The notes: generated by a model from the sequence alone, not told the origin. A DNA stretch of 33,607 nucleotides from a bacterium (GCA_030427205.1 JAUHXC010000075.1:1-33607); one strand, 5' to 3'; shown: positions 27,301 to 33,607, numbered from the stretch's first letter. Program-made: numbers and translations.

Positions 27301-29040
27301 GAAGACGTCGCAGGCATAGATACCATCGGTGGAGTCATCGGGCGTGTCATCTGGGATGTCATCTGGGATGCCATCGAGCGGGCGCCCGGAGACCAGACCC
27401 ACGAAGCCATAGTCACCGAAGCGATCGCGCACCCGCACTCGCCACGTGCGGCGCGCCGGCTCGCGGCACAGCGCGGCGAAGCCGGCCTCGTCGTAGACCC
27501 GCTTGTTGGCGTTGAACTGGTTGGTGCGCCCGGTGAGCTGCGCCGCCCGCGCCAGCTCGCGGTCGAGATCGACCGGCGCCAGGTCGACGTCGAGCTCGAG
27601 CCGGGCGAGGAAGTCATCGATCGAGGCGGCGCCCTGCTGCGCCGCGCTGCGCTCGAGGTTCTGGCGCATCATCGCCGTGCGCTGGCGGTCTTCGGCGGTC
27701 ACCTGGGCGTCGTCGAAGGCCCAGTGATGGCTGAAGAAGCGCTCGATGCGCGCCGGCGCGGGCACCTGGATCGCCAGCACCTGCGGCAGCGCCTCGGCGA
27801 CCTCGGCGACCTCCATCGGGTTGTCGTCGACGAAGATCACGCTGTCGAGACCCAGCCCCAGCGTCTCGGCCAGCGCGGCGATGTTGTGTGACTTGGGCTG
27901 CCAGTCGATGGCATGGGCCACGATGTGTTCCCGGCGCAATGGCATCTCGCGGCGGTCGAAGACCGACCACACCTCGGCCTCGTTGTTCTTGCTCGCCAGG
28001 CACAAGAGCTTGCCGCGCGCGCTCTGCTCGGCCATGAAGCGCTGCAGGGCCAGATAGGGCGCGCTCAGCTCGACCCCGTCGGCGCCCACCTCGCCCACGA
28101 CGCCGCCCCACAGCGTATTGTCGCAGTCGAGCACGATGACCTTGGCCGAGGCGGTCAGCACCCGGGTCACCGCCCGAGCCACCGCGGCGCCCATCGCGCT
28201 GTAGCAGCCTTGGGTGAAGGGGATGTGGCCCACCTTGTCCCGCGCGGCGTCCCAGATGCGGGCGACGGGGTACTGCTGCTCGACCCGGCGCAGGTCGACC
28301 GGCCACAGGCCGGGGGTGGCCTCGGCGTGGGCCAGGATGCGCGCGTCGAGGGCGTCGAGGCGGTCGGCGAGGCCCAGCCGGCGCACGGCGTCGGGGGAGT
28401 GCGGCGCCAGACACATCAGCGTCGGCGCGGCGCCGCGCTGCGAGAGCGCGGCCATCGCGCGGCACAGCTCGTCGACGACCTTGCCGAGGCGCACGGCGTC
28501 GGGCGGGCCCGGCTCGTGGCGGAAGAGGTCTTCGATGCGCACCAGCGTCACGTTGGCCCCGCCCTCGCCGGTGAAGGCGTTATTGGGGTTGAGCAGCGCC
28601 TGGAAGACCTGATTGTAGCCGCCGAAGCGCACCTCGACCGGCCAGCCCAGCCGGCCGAGCAGGTGGCGGATGGCCGGCTCGACGGGCTCGACGGTGAAGG
28701 TGCCCACCACCCGCACCGGCAGCCGGGCCCGATCGTCCCGCGCCTGCCGCCCGCGGCGCATGCGGAACAGCGCCTCGCACATCGCGTCGATGCTCGGGTA
28801 GTCGTAGAGCCGGGTGGCCTCGATCTCGATGTCGAGCAGCTTCTCGATCTCGCCGGTGAGCCGCACCACGTGGATCGAGCTGAGGCCGATGTCGTCGAGC
28901 GACATCGAGAAGTCGACGCCGCCGAAGCCGATATCCGACGAACTCGCCAGCTCGTGGTGCAGCCAGTCGCGGAAGGTGTCGAGGCTGCGGATGGTGGCTT
29001 TGGCGGTGCCTGCGGCTTCGAAGTGCGGGGCGGCGGTCAT
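24370..29040 (-). CDS. ACP - FkbH - ACP - thioester reductase multidomain protein with C-terminal lipocalin/CrtC-like domain
   Basis: A 1556-residue protein; ATG preceded by AAGGAG. Order: carrier domain (about 15-95) with Ser55 in GLSSI; FkbH-like region (about 108-650) with HAD motif VLDCDNTLWGG (303-313; Asp305, Asp307), LASKNNEAEVW (348-358), VDDNPMEV (404-411) and the GNAT-like part with GRTNQFN (504-510) and LMSCRVLGRRVE (581-592); second carrier domain (about 715-795) with Ser754 in GGDSL; thioester reductase (about 832-1195) with GGTGYLG (839-845) and Tyr999/Lys1003 (YEQTK). FkbH proteins convert 1,3-bisphosphoglycerate to glyceryl-ACP. The last 350 residues (1205-1556) contain WAWGHCAAF (1401-1409) and beta-rich stretches recalling CrtC/AttH/tocopherol-cyclase-like proteins; this assignment is tentative. 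A low-complexity insertion (556-573) sits in the GNAT-like part. Confidence 0.9.
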   Translation of the reverse strand: MTAAPHFEAAGTAKATIRSLDTFRDWLHHELASSSDIGFGGVDFSMSLDDIGLSSIHVVRLTGEIEKLLDIEIEATRLYDYPSIDAMCEALFRMRRGRQARDDRARLPVRVVGTFTVEPVEPAIRHLLGRLGWPVEVRFGGYNQVFQALLNPNNAFTGEGGANVTLVRIEDLFRHEPGPPDAVRLGKVVDELCRAMAALSQRGAAPTLMCLAPHSPDAVRRLGLADRLDALDARILAHAEATPGLWPVDLRRVEQQYPVARIWDAARDKVGHIPFTQGCYSAMGAAVARAVTRVLTASAKVIVLDCDNTLWGGVVGEVGADGVELSAPYLALQRFMAEQSARGKLLCLASKNNEAEVWSVFDRREMPLRREHIVAHAIDWQPKSHNIAALAETLGLGLDSVIFVDDNPMEVAEVAEALPQVLAIQVPAPARIERFFSHHWAFDDAQVTAEDRQRTAMMRQNLERSAAQQGAASIDDFLARLELDVDLAPVDLDRELARAAQLTGRTNQFNANKRVYDEAGFAALCREPARRTWRVRVRDRFGDYGFVGLVSGRPLDGIPDDIPDDTPDDSTDGIYACDVFLMSCRVLGRRVEQALLRRVAQDARDAGCPTVLLEGRETARNVPLRQFYRSLDGVWLDRDDDRFAVRFAAAEAEARIDASTRTAIVVEQTAPAAAASPRAEAAEGYAEIARIGPDVDALMTAIATSTRTKRPNLATAYVTPRTAEEKTIATIWREVLGVDRVGVHDDFYALGGDSLRAAEAFARMWDLGIPESISLQTIVEPTVATLARAVAAVKAGEAPTLLADTFSLADQAHLPDDICRPGYDVSTYDRPMRRVLLTGGTGYLGAYCFMELMQQTEATVTCLVRASTPEEGRERIISNLRRYDLWRPAYADRLDVVLGDLVAPRLGLDGQAWQALADGIDTILHSAAWVNFVYPYQHLEETNVRSTETILRLAVASALPIQLHFVSTLGVIMSTGYGRAQKLREDEPLTHCDDLLNGYEQTKYVSDVMVHTAFTERGIPGAIYRPGMVSGLSDGTYHKLDEFLPQFLKGCIQLGAWPLLDTTWEIAPVDFTCKAIVHIARQPKHLNRAYFVQHPHPRSVAEHIAWHRDQGYAVRGLPWDVWKRELLGLGTERLRKNALFPFVDFIRALSEEQVYFPPTDRTHFEAAIADMDFAVPDQLELNARYTQYFIDCDYYTKLPSGPRSLRPNERPFAPVVPGDPAQMLDERLRFDPNSVNFGESYYVLFNDKARGYSFVVRYVLFNGILEEDKRAEVWAMFRDRSTPGMDLAIRQKNPIGRALFHQTEAVKLTIGPSGFGSDRVWGAVSCDEGTLEWDLTLDRSEAIAVQRIPQADDFDLLPHFQSNGCTHHVSGTVTLKGKRYAIGRTLASDGHYWNTKNLRSWAWGHCAAFEGDPGFVFEGIGARFNDWSQTSMWLTFIHDGKRIDSNIIDAFQYNRELSGDTHTWDFVAERGNLRFVGRAEADPADMLLLVHPLPDDEYLYTHISYEADMTIDIERKIGLRWWKVDQRVARGTASFEVTRKFRNPAVTREFRIVRVK
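27322..27375 (-). repeat. In-frame short tandem repeat inside the FkbH domain
   Basis: Degenerate 12-bp units of the type GTCATCTGGGAT (forward strand) are repeated about four times. They encode an Asp/Pro-rich run (DGIPDDIPDDTPDD, residues 556-569) between SGRPL and the conserved IYACDVFLMSCRVLGR of the GNAT-like region. It looks like an expansion in a surface loop; one unit is a copy of the ATGCCAT 7-mer. Confidence 0.65.
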
Positions 29041-29083
29041 GGCATCTCCTTCGGGTGACGTCGGCGAGTCGGGGGCGGGCGCA

Positions 29084-30802
29084 TCAAGGTCGGGCGGTCC
29101 AGGCGGCGTGCACCTCGAGGGCGCCCCGGCGCAGCAGATCGCGGCAGGTCGAGCGGCGGATCTTGCCGCTGGTGGTCTTGGGCACCTGCCCGCGGCGCAC
29201 CAGATAGGCTTCGTCGACCGGGACCTCGTGGTCGCTTGCGATACGGCGCACGACGCGCTGCAGCACGGCGTCGAGGTCGACGGTGTCCGATGCCCCGCGG
29301 CGCAGCTCGGCCACCACCATCAGGTGCTCGCGCTCGCCGCGCTCGTCGGCGAACGCGGCGACGAAGTTGGGGCGCACCGCGTCATGGGCCCGCTCGGCGG
29401 ACTCTTCGATGTCTTGCGGGGCGCGGTTGGCGCCGTTGACGATGATGACGTCCTTGATGCGGCCGGTGATGTAGAGCGTCTCGCCGTCGAGGAAGCCCAG
29501 GTCGCCGGTGCGCAGCCAGCGGCGCTCGGCGGGGTCGCCGAAGGTGGCCGCGGTCTCGGCGGGGCGCCTCCAATAGCCGCGCGAGACCCCCGGGCTGCTG
29601 ACGCGCACCTCGCCGACGCGGTCGTCGGGCAGCGGCGCGCCGGTCTCGGGGTCGACGATGGCCACGCTGACCCCGACGCCGATGCGCCCGCTGCCGACGA
29701 GCCGGGCGCTGCGCCGCCCGTCGCGGGTCGGCTCGATCCGCCGCGCGCTCAGGGCCTCGGCGTCGACGGTGCGCATGGCCGGGCGGTTCTCGCGACGCTC
29801 GGCGCTGACCACCAGCGTCGCCTCGGCGAGCCCGTATCCGGTGCACAGCGCCTCGGGGCGCAGCCCGCGGGCGGCGAAGCGGCGGGTGAAGGCTTCGATG
29901 GTGCGGGCGCGCAGCGGCTCGGCGCAGGCCAGCATGCAGGTGAGGCTCGACAGGTCGACGCCGGCGAGCTGATCGGGGTCGGCGGCGTCGAGCACCAGGT
30001 CGTAGGCGAAGTTGGGGCCGGCGGTGTATGTGGCCCGGTGGGCCGACAGCATGCGCAGCCAGCGGTCGGGGTGCTTCACGAACGACAGCGGGTCACCGAG
30101 CATGACCGGGAACCCGCTGTACAGCGGCTGCAGCACGCCGAGCACGAGGCCCAGGTCGTGGAAGAGCGGCAGCCAGCTGACCCCGCGATCGGCGGCGGTG
30201 AACCCGAAGGTGCGCTCCACGTCGGCGGCGTGGGCCATCAGGTTGCGGTGGCCGATCATCACGCCGCGCGGGTCGCCGGTGGATCCCGAGGTGTATTGCA
30301 GGTAGCACAGGTCGCCGCTGGGCCGACGGGCGGCATAGGCCTCGGCTTCGGCGTCGGCGATGTGATCGACCCGCTCGACGGCGGCGTCGACCTCGGAGAT
30401 GTCGGCCAGCCAGCCGGCGATGCGCTCGGCGTACGGGCCGCTGGTCAAGATGGCCCGCGCGTCGCAGTCGCGGGCGACGTGCACCAGCCGCCGCATGTGC
30501 TTGGCCCGCCGCGGTTGCAGCAGGTTGACCGCGACGCAGTCGGCGTAGCTGCTCGCCAGGAAGGCCACGATGTAGTCCGGCGTATTGCCGATGACCAGCA
30601 GCACCCGGTCGCCGGGGGCGCAGATCGTCTGCAGGCGGGCGGCCACCGCCCGGGCCCGGCGGTCGAGGTCGGCGTACGTCAGCCGCGCGCCGACCGTCTG
30701 CAGGCCGACGAGGCCGGCGATGGCCAGCCGATCGGGCTGATGGCGGGCGCGGTCGCGCACGCAGTCGACGATGCTCTGCCAGCGGGTGCGGTCGAGGGCC
30801 AT
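29084..30802 (-). CDS. Stand-alone fatty acyl-AMP ligase (FAAL, FadD32-like)
   Basis: A 572-residue adenylating enzyme with FAAL hallmarks: LQYTSGSTGDPRGVMIGH (168-185), SWLPLFHDLGLVLGVLQPLY (209-228), AGPNFAYDLV (261-270), GYGLAEATLVVS, LVGSGRIGVG, YWRRPAETAATF, RTGDLGFLDGETLYITGRIK and NGANRAPQDIE, with catalytic Lys547 in TTSGKIRR. FAALs form acyl-adenylates and pass the acyl group to a carrier protein rather than CoA. It has no carrier domain of its own; the next gene, 43 bp downstream, starts with one (Ser55), the likely acceptor. It is first in the biosynthetic operon, 92 bp after the response-regulator gene on the same strand. Confidence 0.93.
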   Translation of the reverse strand: MALDRTRWQSIVDCVRDRARHQPDRLAIAGLVGLQTVGARLTYADLDRRARAVAARLQTICAPGDRVLLVIGNTPDYIVAFLASSYADCVAVNLLQPRRAKHMRRLVHVARDCDARAILTSGPYAERIAGWLADISEVDAAVERVDHIADAEAEAYAARRPSGDLCYLQYTSGSTGDPRGVMIGHRNLMAHAADVERTFGFTAADRGVSWLPLFHDLGLVLGVLQPLYSGFPVMLGDPLSFVKHPDRWLRMLSAHRATYTAGPNFAYDLVLDAADPDQLAGVDLSSLTCMLACAEPLRARTIEAFTRRFAARGLRPEALCTGYGLAEATLVVSAERRENRPAMRTVDAEALSARRIEPTRDGRRSARLVGSGRIGVGVSVAIVDPETGAPLPDDRVGEVRVSSPGVSRGYWRRPAETAATFGDPAERRWLRTGDLGFLDGETLYITGRIKDVIIVNGANRAPQDIEESAERAHDAVRPNFVAAFADERGEREHLMVVAELRRGASDTVDLDAVLQRVVRRIASDHEVPVDEAYLVRRGQVPKTTSGKIRRSTCRDLLRRGALEVHAAWTARP

Positions 30803-30894
30803 CGTGCGCTCCGTCGCTCGACGGCGCGGCGCGCGCCGTTCGATTCGACGGTGGCCGAAAGGCGCTGTTGCCGGTGCAACAATGGCCCGGTCGC
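30803..30894 (-). promoter_or_regulatory. Leader between response regulator and FAAL genes with three dyads
   Basis: Three inverted repeats lie in 92 bp: CCGTCG-CT-CGACGG (30811-30824) next to the GGAG ribosome site of the FAAL gene; ACGGCGC-GGCGC-GCGCCGT (30821-30839); and TGTTGC-CGGT-GCAACA (30866-30881). The first two overlap by 4 bases, so they are mutually exclusive as RNA hairpins and could affect ribosome access. The third is a candidate operator or weak terminator. No T-run is present. All functions are inference. Confidence 0.4.
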
Positions 30895-31818
30895 TCAGCC
30901 GCGATCGACCTCGAGGCGATAGCCCTCGCCGAGGATGGTCAGCAGGCGCCGCGGCTGGCTGGCGTCGAGCTCGATCTTCCGCCGCAGGCGGCTGATGGTC
31001 ATCGTCACCGTGCGGCTGCGGGCGGCGTCGCTGTATTGCCAGACGTCGGTCAAGAGCCGGCGGGCTTCGACGGTCTCGCCGGCGCGGGCGCCGAGATAGG
31101 CCAGCAGCTTGCGCTCGGTGCCGGTGAGCGTGCGCGGGCCGGCGGGGTGCTCGACCGCCCCCGAGTCGAGGTCGACGGTCACCGGCCCCAGGCGCAGGTG
31201 GCGCCCCTCGGGCTCGGGCGGCGCCGGCGCATAGCCCATCAGCTCGCCGAGTGGACTCTGCAGCTCGCCGTGGTGCGCGGCGTAGACGAAGCGGCGCACG
31301 GCGGCGAGCGGCAGCTGCAGCTCGGCGGCGATCCGGTCCGGGCCATGGCCTTGGAGGGCGAGGAAGATGACGCTGGACTGCTGGGCTGGCGAGAGCGTCG
31401 CGACGGGTGCAGCGGCGGGCGGCGGGCTGGTCGTCGGGGTCGGCTCGGCGCGCTCGCCGCGGGCCGCCCGGCGGATGGCGTCGACCAGATCGTGCGGCGG
31501 GCGCTCTTTGCTGACGTAGGCGTGGGCCCCGTCGCGCACGAAGTGCCGGGCGAGCGGGTCTTCGGGGTACATGCTGAAGATGACGATGGCCACGGCGGGG
31601 TGGGCCTGCCGCAGCCGCTCGACCAGCGGGCGCCCGTGCAGGCCGGGCATCGCCAGATCGAGCACCACCACGTCGCAGCGCACCGCGTCGAGCAGGCGCA
31701 GCAGCCGGCGCCCGCTCGACGCCTGGCCGACGACCCACATGTCGGGCTCGGCCTCCAGCAGCCGGGCCACGCCGTCGCGCACCACCTGATGATCGTCGGC
31801 GAGCGCCACGCGGATCAC
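30895..31818 (-). CDS. Response regulator: receiver, degenerate LuxR-type HTH, OmpR-type winged helix
   Basis: A 307-residue response regulator. The GTG start overlaps the kinase stop (GTGA). The receiver (1-120) has Asp8, Asp9, phosphoacceptor Asp54 (VVLDLAMPG), Ser82 and Lys104 (YVSKE) and resembles NarL/FixJ receivers. After a Pro-rich linker, residues 141-185 (LSPAQQSSVIFLALQG, RIAAELQLPLAAVRRFV) follow the GerE/LuxR HTH pattern but with changed key positions. Residues about 206-303 are a complete OmpR/PhoB winged helix (LTGTERKLLAYLGARAGE, RTVTMTISRLRRKIE, ILGEGYRLE). Having both is unusual. It is the cognate partner of the overlapping histidine kinase and the likely regulator of the FAAL operon next door (inference from position). 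Confidence 0.9.
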   Translation of the reverse strand: MIRVALADDHQVVRDGVARLLEAEPDMWVVGQASSGRRLLRLLDAVRCDVVVLDLAMPGLHGRPLVERLRQAHPAVAIVIFSMYPEDPLARHFVRDGAHAYVSKERPPHDLVDAIRRAARGERAEPTPTTSPPPAAAPVATLSPAQQSSVIFLALQGHGPDRIAAELQLPLAAVRRFVYAAHHGELQSPLGELMGYAPAPPEPEGRHLRLGPVTVDLDSGAVEHPAGPRTLTGTERKLLAYLGARAGETVEARRLLTDVWQYSDAARSRTVTMTISRLRRKIELDASQPRRLLTILGEGYRLEVDRG

Positions 31819-33206
31819 GAGCCGCCCTCCAGCGCCAGGGGCAGCTCGGCCAGCACCTCGAAGCCGCCGCGTTCGAGCGGCCCCCAGCGGGCGCGGCCGC
31901 CGAGGGTCTGCGCCCGCTCGCGGATGCCCACCAGCCCCAGGCCGCCGGGTCCGCTGGGGGCATCGACCGGGCCGCGGCCGTCGTCGCGCACCCGCACGCG
32001 CAGCCAGCCGCGCTCGGCGGTCAGCCCGACGTGCAGGGCGTTGGCCCGGGCGTGCTTGAGCGCGTTGGTGATGCTCTCCTGGATGATGCGGAAGGCGCCG
32101 GTTGCGACGGGTGCCGGGATGTCGCCGTCGTCGCCTTCGCAGACGACCCGGGCCTCGATCGCGCTGTGGCGCGTGCTCTCGTCGGCCAGCCAGTCGGTGG
32201 CCGCGAACAGCCCCAGCTCTTCGAGCACCCGCGGGTTGAGCCGGGCGAGCAGCCGGCGCACCGACTCGCTGGTGCCGGCCACCAGCCGTTGGATCTCGGC
32301 GAGCGCCAGATCGGCGGCCCGCGGCGCCTCGGTCAGCTTGGTCCGGGCGAAGGTGAGCCCGTAGCGCATGGCGGTCAGCGTCTGGCCCAGCTGGTCGTGG
32401 ATCTCGGCGGCCACCGCCTTGCGCTCGCTCTCGCGGACGCCTTCCAGCCGGCGGGCGAGGCGGCGCAGCTCGTCGGTCTGCTCGGTGACCCGCGACTCGA
32501 GCCCCGCCGCCAGCGCATCGAGCGTGTCCCGCTGCGCCGCGAGCCGCCGCTGGAAGGCGAAGTTGCTGCGCAGCAGGCCGTAGACGGGGTGGCCCAGCAT
32601 GAACGAGAGCACCAGCACGAAGATCAAGAAGCCGACGACGGCGGGGAAGTCGCGATGGGCCAGCGTGGCCGGGTTGTTGAGGCCGGCGGCGCCGACGTAG
32701 GCCAGCGACATCAAGACCAGGGCCATTGCCCGGGTGCGCGGGCCCACGACGAGCATCAGGGTCACCACCGGGAAGACGAAGAAGTACGAGAACCACTGCC
32801 CGTCGAGCGGCCCGACGGTGCCGACCCACCAGCCGATCATGGCCGAGTCGGCGCAGATGAAGGCGACCACCGTGGGGACCGTGAAGCGGCGGGCCAGCGG
32901 GGTCTGGCCGACGGCGTAGCCGAAGAGGTTGAGCACGACGATGCTGCCGCGCATGCCGGCGAGCGAGTCGAGCAGCCGCGGGCGGTCGTCGAAGATGAGC
33001 CCGTCGAACGGCCACCAGAGCAGCGCGGCGGCGGCGATGAGCAGGCCGATGCGCGGCCACAGCGCCAGCATCAGCCGGTTGCGATCGAGTTCGAAGGCGC
33101 GCTCTTCGTGCGCGTCGAGGTCGGTCGGCGCGCCGAGCCGGAAGAGGCCGGCCAGCGTCGCCTGCGGTTCGGCCGGCGCGGCGGGGGAGGGGTCTCGGGG
33201 GTGCAT
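31815..33206 (-). CDS. NarL-family sensor histidine kinase (HisKA_3), membrane-bound
   Basis: A 463-residue sensor kinase. I chose ATG 33206, with GGAG 6 bases upstream; a start 15 bases earlier is possible. Residues 1-45 are cytoplasmic; about six membrane segments span 51-208 (GLLIAAAALLWW, SIVVLNLFGYAVG, PTVVAFICADSAMIGWWVG, FSYFFVFPVVTLMLVVG, ALVLMSLAYVGAAG, VVGFLIFVLVLSFMLG) with very short loops, so the signal may be sensed within the membrane. A coiled-coil stretch (about 215-258) leads to the HisKA_3 dimerisation domain with His270 in EIHDQLGQTL, and the ATPase domain has Asn381 (ESITNALKHA), DDGRG (408-412) and GLGLVGIRER (422-431). The stop overlaps the regulator start. Confidence 0.92.
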   Translation of the reverse strand: MHPRDPSPAAPAEPQATLAGLFRLGAPTDLDAHEERAFELDRNRLMLALWPRIGLLIAAAALLWWPFDGLIFDDRPRLLDSLAGMRGSIVVLNLFGYAVGQTPLARRFTVPTVVAFICADSAMIGWWVGTVGPLDGQWFSYFFVFPVVTLMLVVGPRTRAMALVLMSLAYVGAAGLNNPATLAHRDFPAVVGFLIFVLVLSFMLGHPVYGLLRSNFAFQRRLAAQRDTLDALAAGLESRVTEQTDELRRLARRLEGVRESERKAVAAEIHDQLGQTLTAMRYGLTFARTKLTEAPRAADLALAEIQRLVAGTSESVRRLLARLNPRVLEELGLFAATDWLADESTRHSAIEARVVCEGDDGDIPAPVATGAFRIIQESITNALKHARANALHVGLTAERGWLRVRVRDDGRGPVDAPSGPGGLGLVGIRERAQTLGGRARWGPLERGGFEVLAELPLALEGGS

Positions 33207-33524
33207 GGCGACTCCGCGCAATGATTCGCGCGCTGAATGAGCCGCAGGCGGCGCGCGGCGCGCAACCGATTATGGCCTGCCGGTGCGGATGCGCTCGACC
33301 CGAGAGATGTCATAGCGCGGGCTGACGCCCGCAACCCGAGGTGGTCTTGGGCCTGATCGAGAGACCCAGCACCGCGCTGGCTTGACGGCGGTTTGGGCAA
33401 CGCTGAGGGCGGTTTGGGCAACGCTGAGGACGGGCAAGGCGATCCAGCTCTCGGTGGTTCGGCGCGCGTCAACAGCGTTGCGTTGCCGGTGCGCCAGGGA
33501 AGCCCTGGTGAAGAGGAGGTGAGG
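33207..33524. other. 318-bp intergenic region upstream of the two-component system
   Basis: No credible gene. It contains a hairpin GCGGGC-TGAC-GCCCGC (33317-33332), possibly ending the upstream minus-strand gene, and a 21-bp tandem repeat (33387-33428). The promoter of the kinase-regulator pair should lie here, but no clear -35/-10 boxes stand out. Confidence 0.45.
33387..33428. repeat. 21-bp perfect tandem repeat (2 copies)
   Basis: Two adjacent identical 21-bp units (33387-33407 and 33408-33428), each starting GGCGGTTTGGGC and ending CGCTGAG. A 21-bp period puts both copies on the same face of the helix, as expected for cooperative regulator binding, and they lie about 180-220 bp upstream of the histidine kinase start. 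Regulatory function is inference. Confidence 0.6.
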
Positions 33525-33607
33525 TCACAACCGAAACTTCACGATGGAGCCCGGCGGGTATCCAATCCCGCCGAGGCGGCTGGCCACCGCCTCGAAGCGA
33601 GTCTTGC
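33525..33607 (-). CDS. C-terminal end of an unidentified protein (partial)
   Basis: The last 26 codons of an open frame entering from beyond the window, ending in TGA. The tail reads like a real protein (TRFEAVASRLGGIGYPPGSI, then VKFRL), with a mix of charged and hydrophobic residues and codons in keeping with the neighbours. Too little remains to name a family. Confidence 0.4.
   Translation of the reverse strand, partial: KTRFEAVASRLGGIGYPPGSIVKFRL

Larger units (their letters stand above)
21107..29045. repeat. Dispersed 7-mer ATGCCAT/ATGGCAT, 17 copies
   Basis: Copies start at 21107, 21368, 22048, 22091, 22100, 23282, 23354, 23745, 24005, 24014, 24896, 25250, 26282, 27368, 27908, 27939 and 29039, often extended to GATGCCATC. 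They fall in different codon frames. Elsewhere in the window I found only two (8163 and 15468). At about 70% GC, fewer than one is expected in 8 kb by a simple base-frequency estimate. Confidence 0.6.

Noticed and set aside
21139..27891. A forward open frame of 2250 codons covering the two megasynthase genes
   Set aside because: It is the antisense of genes with clear catalytic motifs. Its translation is low-complexity His/Arg/Gly/Val/Glu without domains, as expected for antisense frames at high GC.
28814..30922. A 702-codon forward open frame over the FAAL gene
   Set aside because: It is the mirror of a well-supported FAAL reading frame and has no motifs of its own.

Overview
The window is very GC-rich and tightly packed with genes. 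It has the flavour of a myxobacterium-like (Myxococcota) genome: many secreted lipoproteins with Asp/Cys-rich motifs, a Ser/Thr protein kinase with a large extracytoplasmic tail, an FHA-domain sigma-54 activator, and a multidomain fatty-acyl/carrier-protein gene cluster. The taxonomic placement is inference from gene content; there is no rRNA, tRNA or CRISPR array here.

Left part (0.1-8.3 kb): a forward-strand set of exported proteins. In order these are a FGE-fold lipoprotein with MopE-like metal-binding motifs, a PI-PLC-like lipoprotein, a matrixin metalloprotease, and two 92%-identical lipoproteins of unknown function made by a tandem duplication. The duplication also copied the 3' end of the convergent rhodanese gene, leaving a gene fragment between the two copies. 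A Tat-exported intradiol dioxygenase-like protein and a small membrane-anchored Cys-rich protein follow.

Middle (8.4-20.2 kb): a long-chain acyl-CoA synthetase and an alpha/beta hydrolase; a Ser/Thr kinase followed by an FHA-AAA+-Fis sigma-54 activator; then a 352-bp gap with a 17-bp tandem repeat and a possible sigma-54 promoter, a membrane protein and a purple-acid-phosphatase-like phosphoesterase. Convergent to these lie an SDR and a conserved hypothetical protein, and then a DUF1206 membrane protein.

Right part (20.2-33.6 kb), all on the minus strand: a two-component system (NarL-type histidine kinase, and a response regulator that seems to carry two DNA-binding modules) lies directly upstream of a compact biosynthetic operon. 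The operon encodes a stand-alone fatty acyl-AMP ligase; a 1556-residue ACP-FkbH-ACP-thioester reductase protein with an unusual C-terminal lipocalin/CrtC-like domain; a 1092-residue FAAL-ACP-thioester reductase; a SnoaL-like protein; and a cytochrome P450 reduced by internal deletion to its two ends. The operon stops at a 161-bp imperfect palindrome with 13-bp inverted termini flanked by CTAG, which looks like a MITE. No ketosynthase or condensation domain is visible, so this looks like an unusual glyceryl/fatty-acyl carrier-protein pathway with reductive release. It is the best candidate for a new system in the window. The two large genes are also full of a 7-mer (ATGCCAT/ATGGCAT) that should be rare at this GC content.
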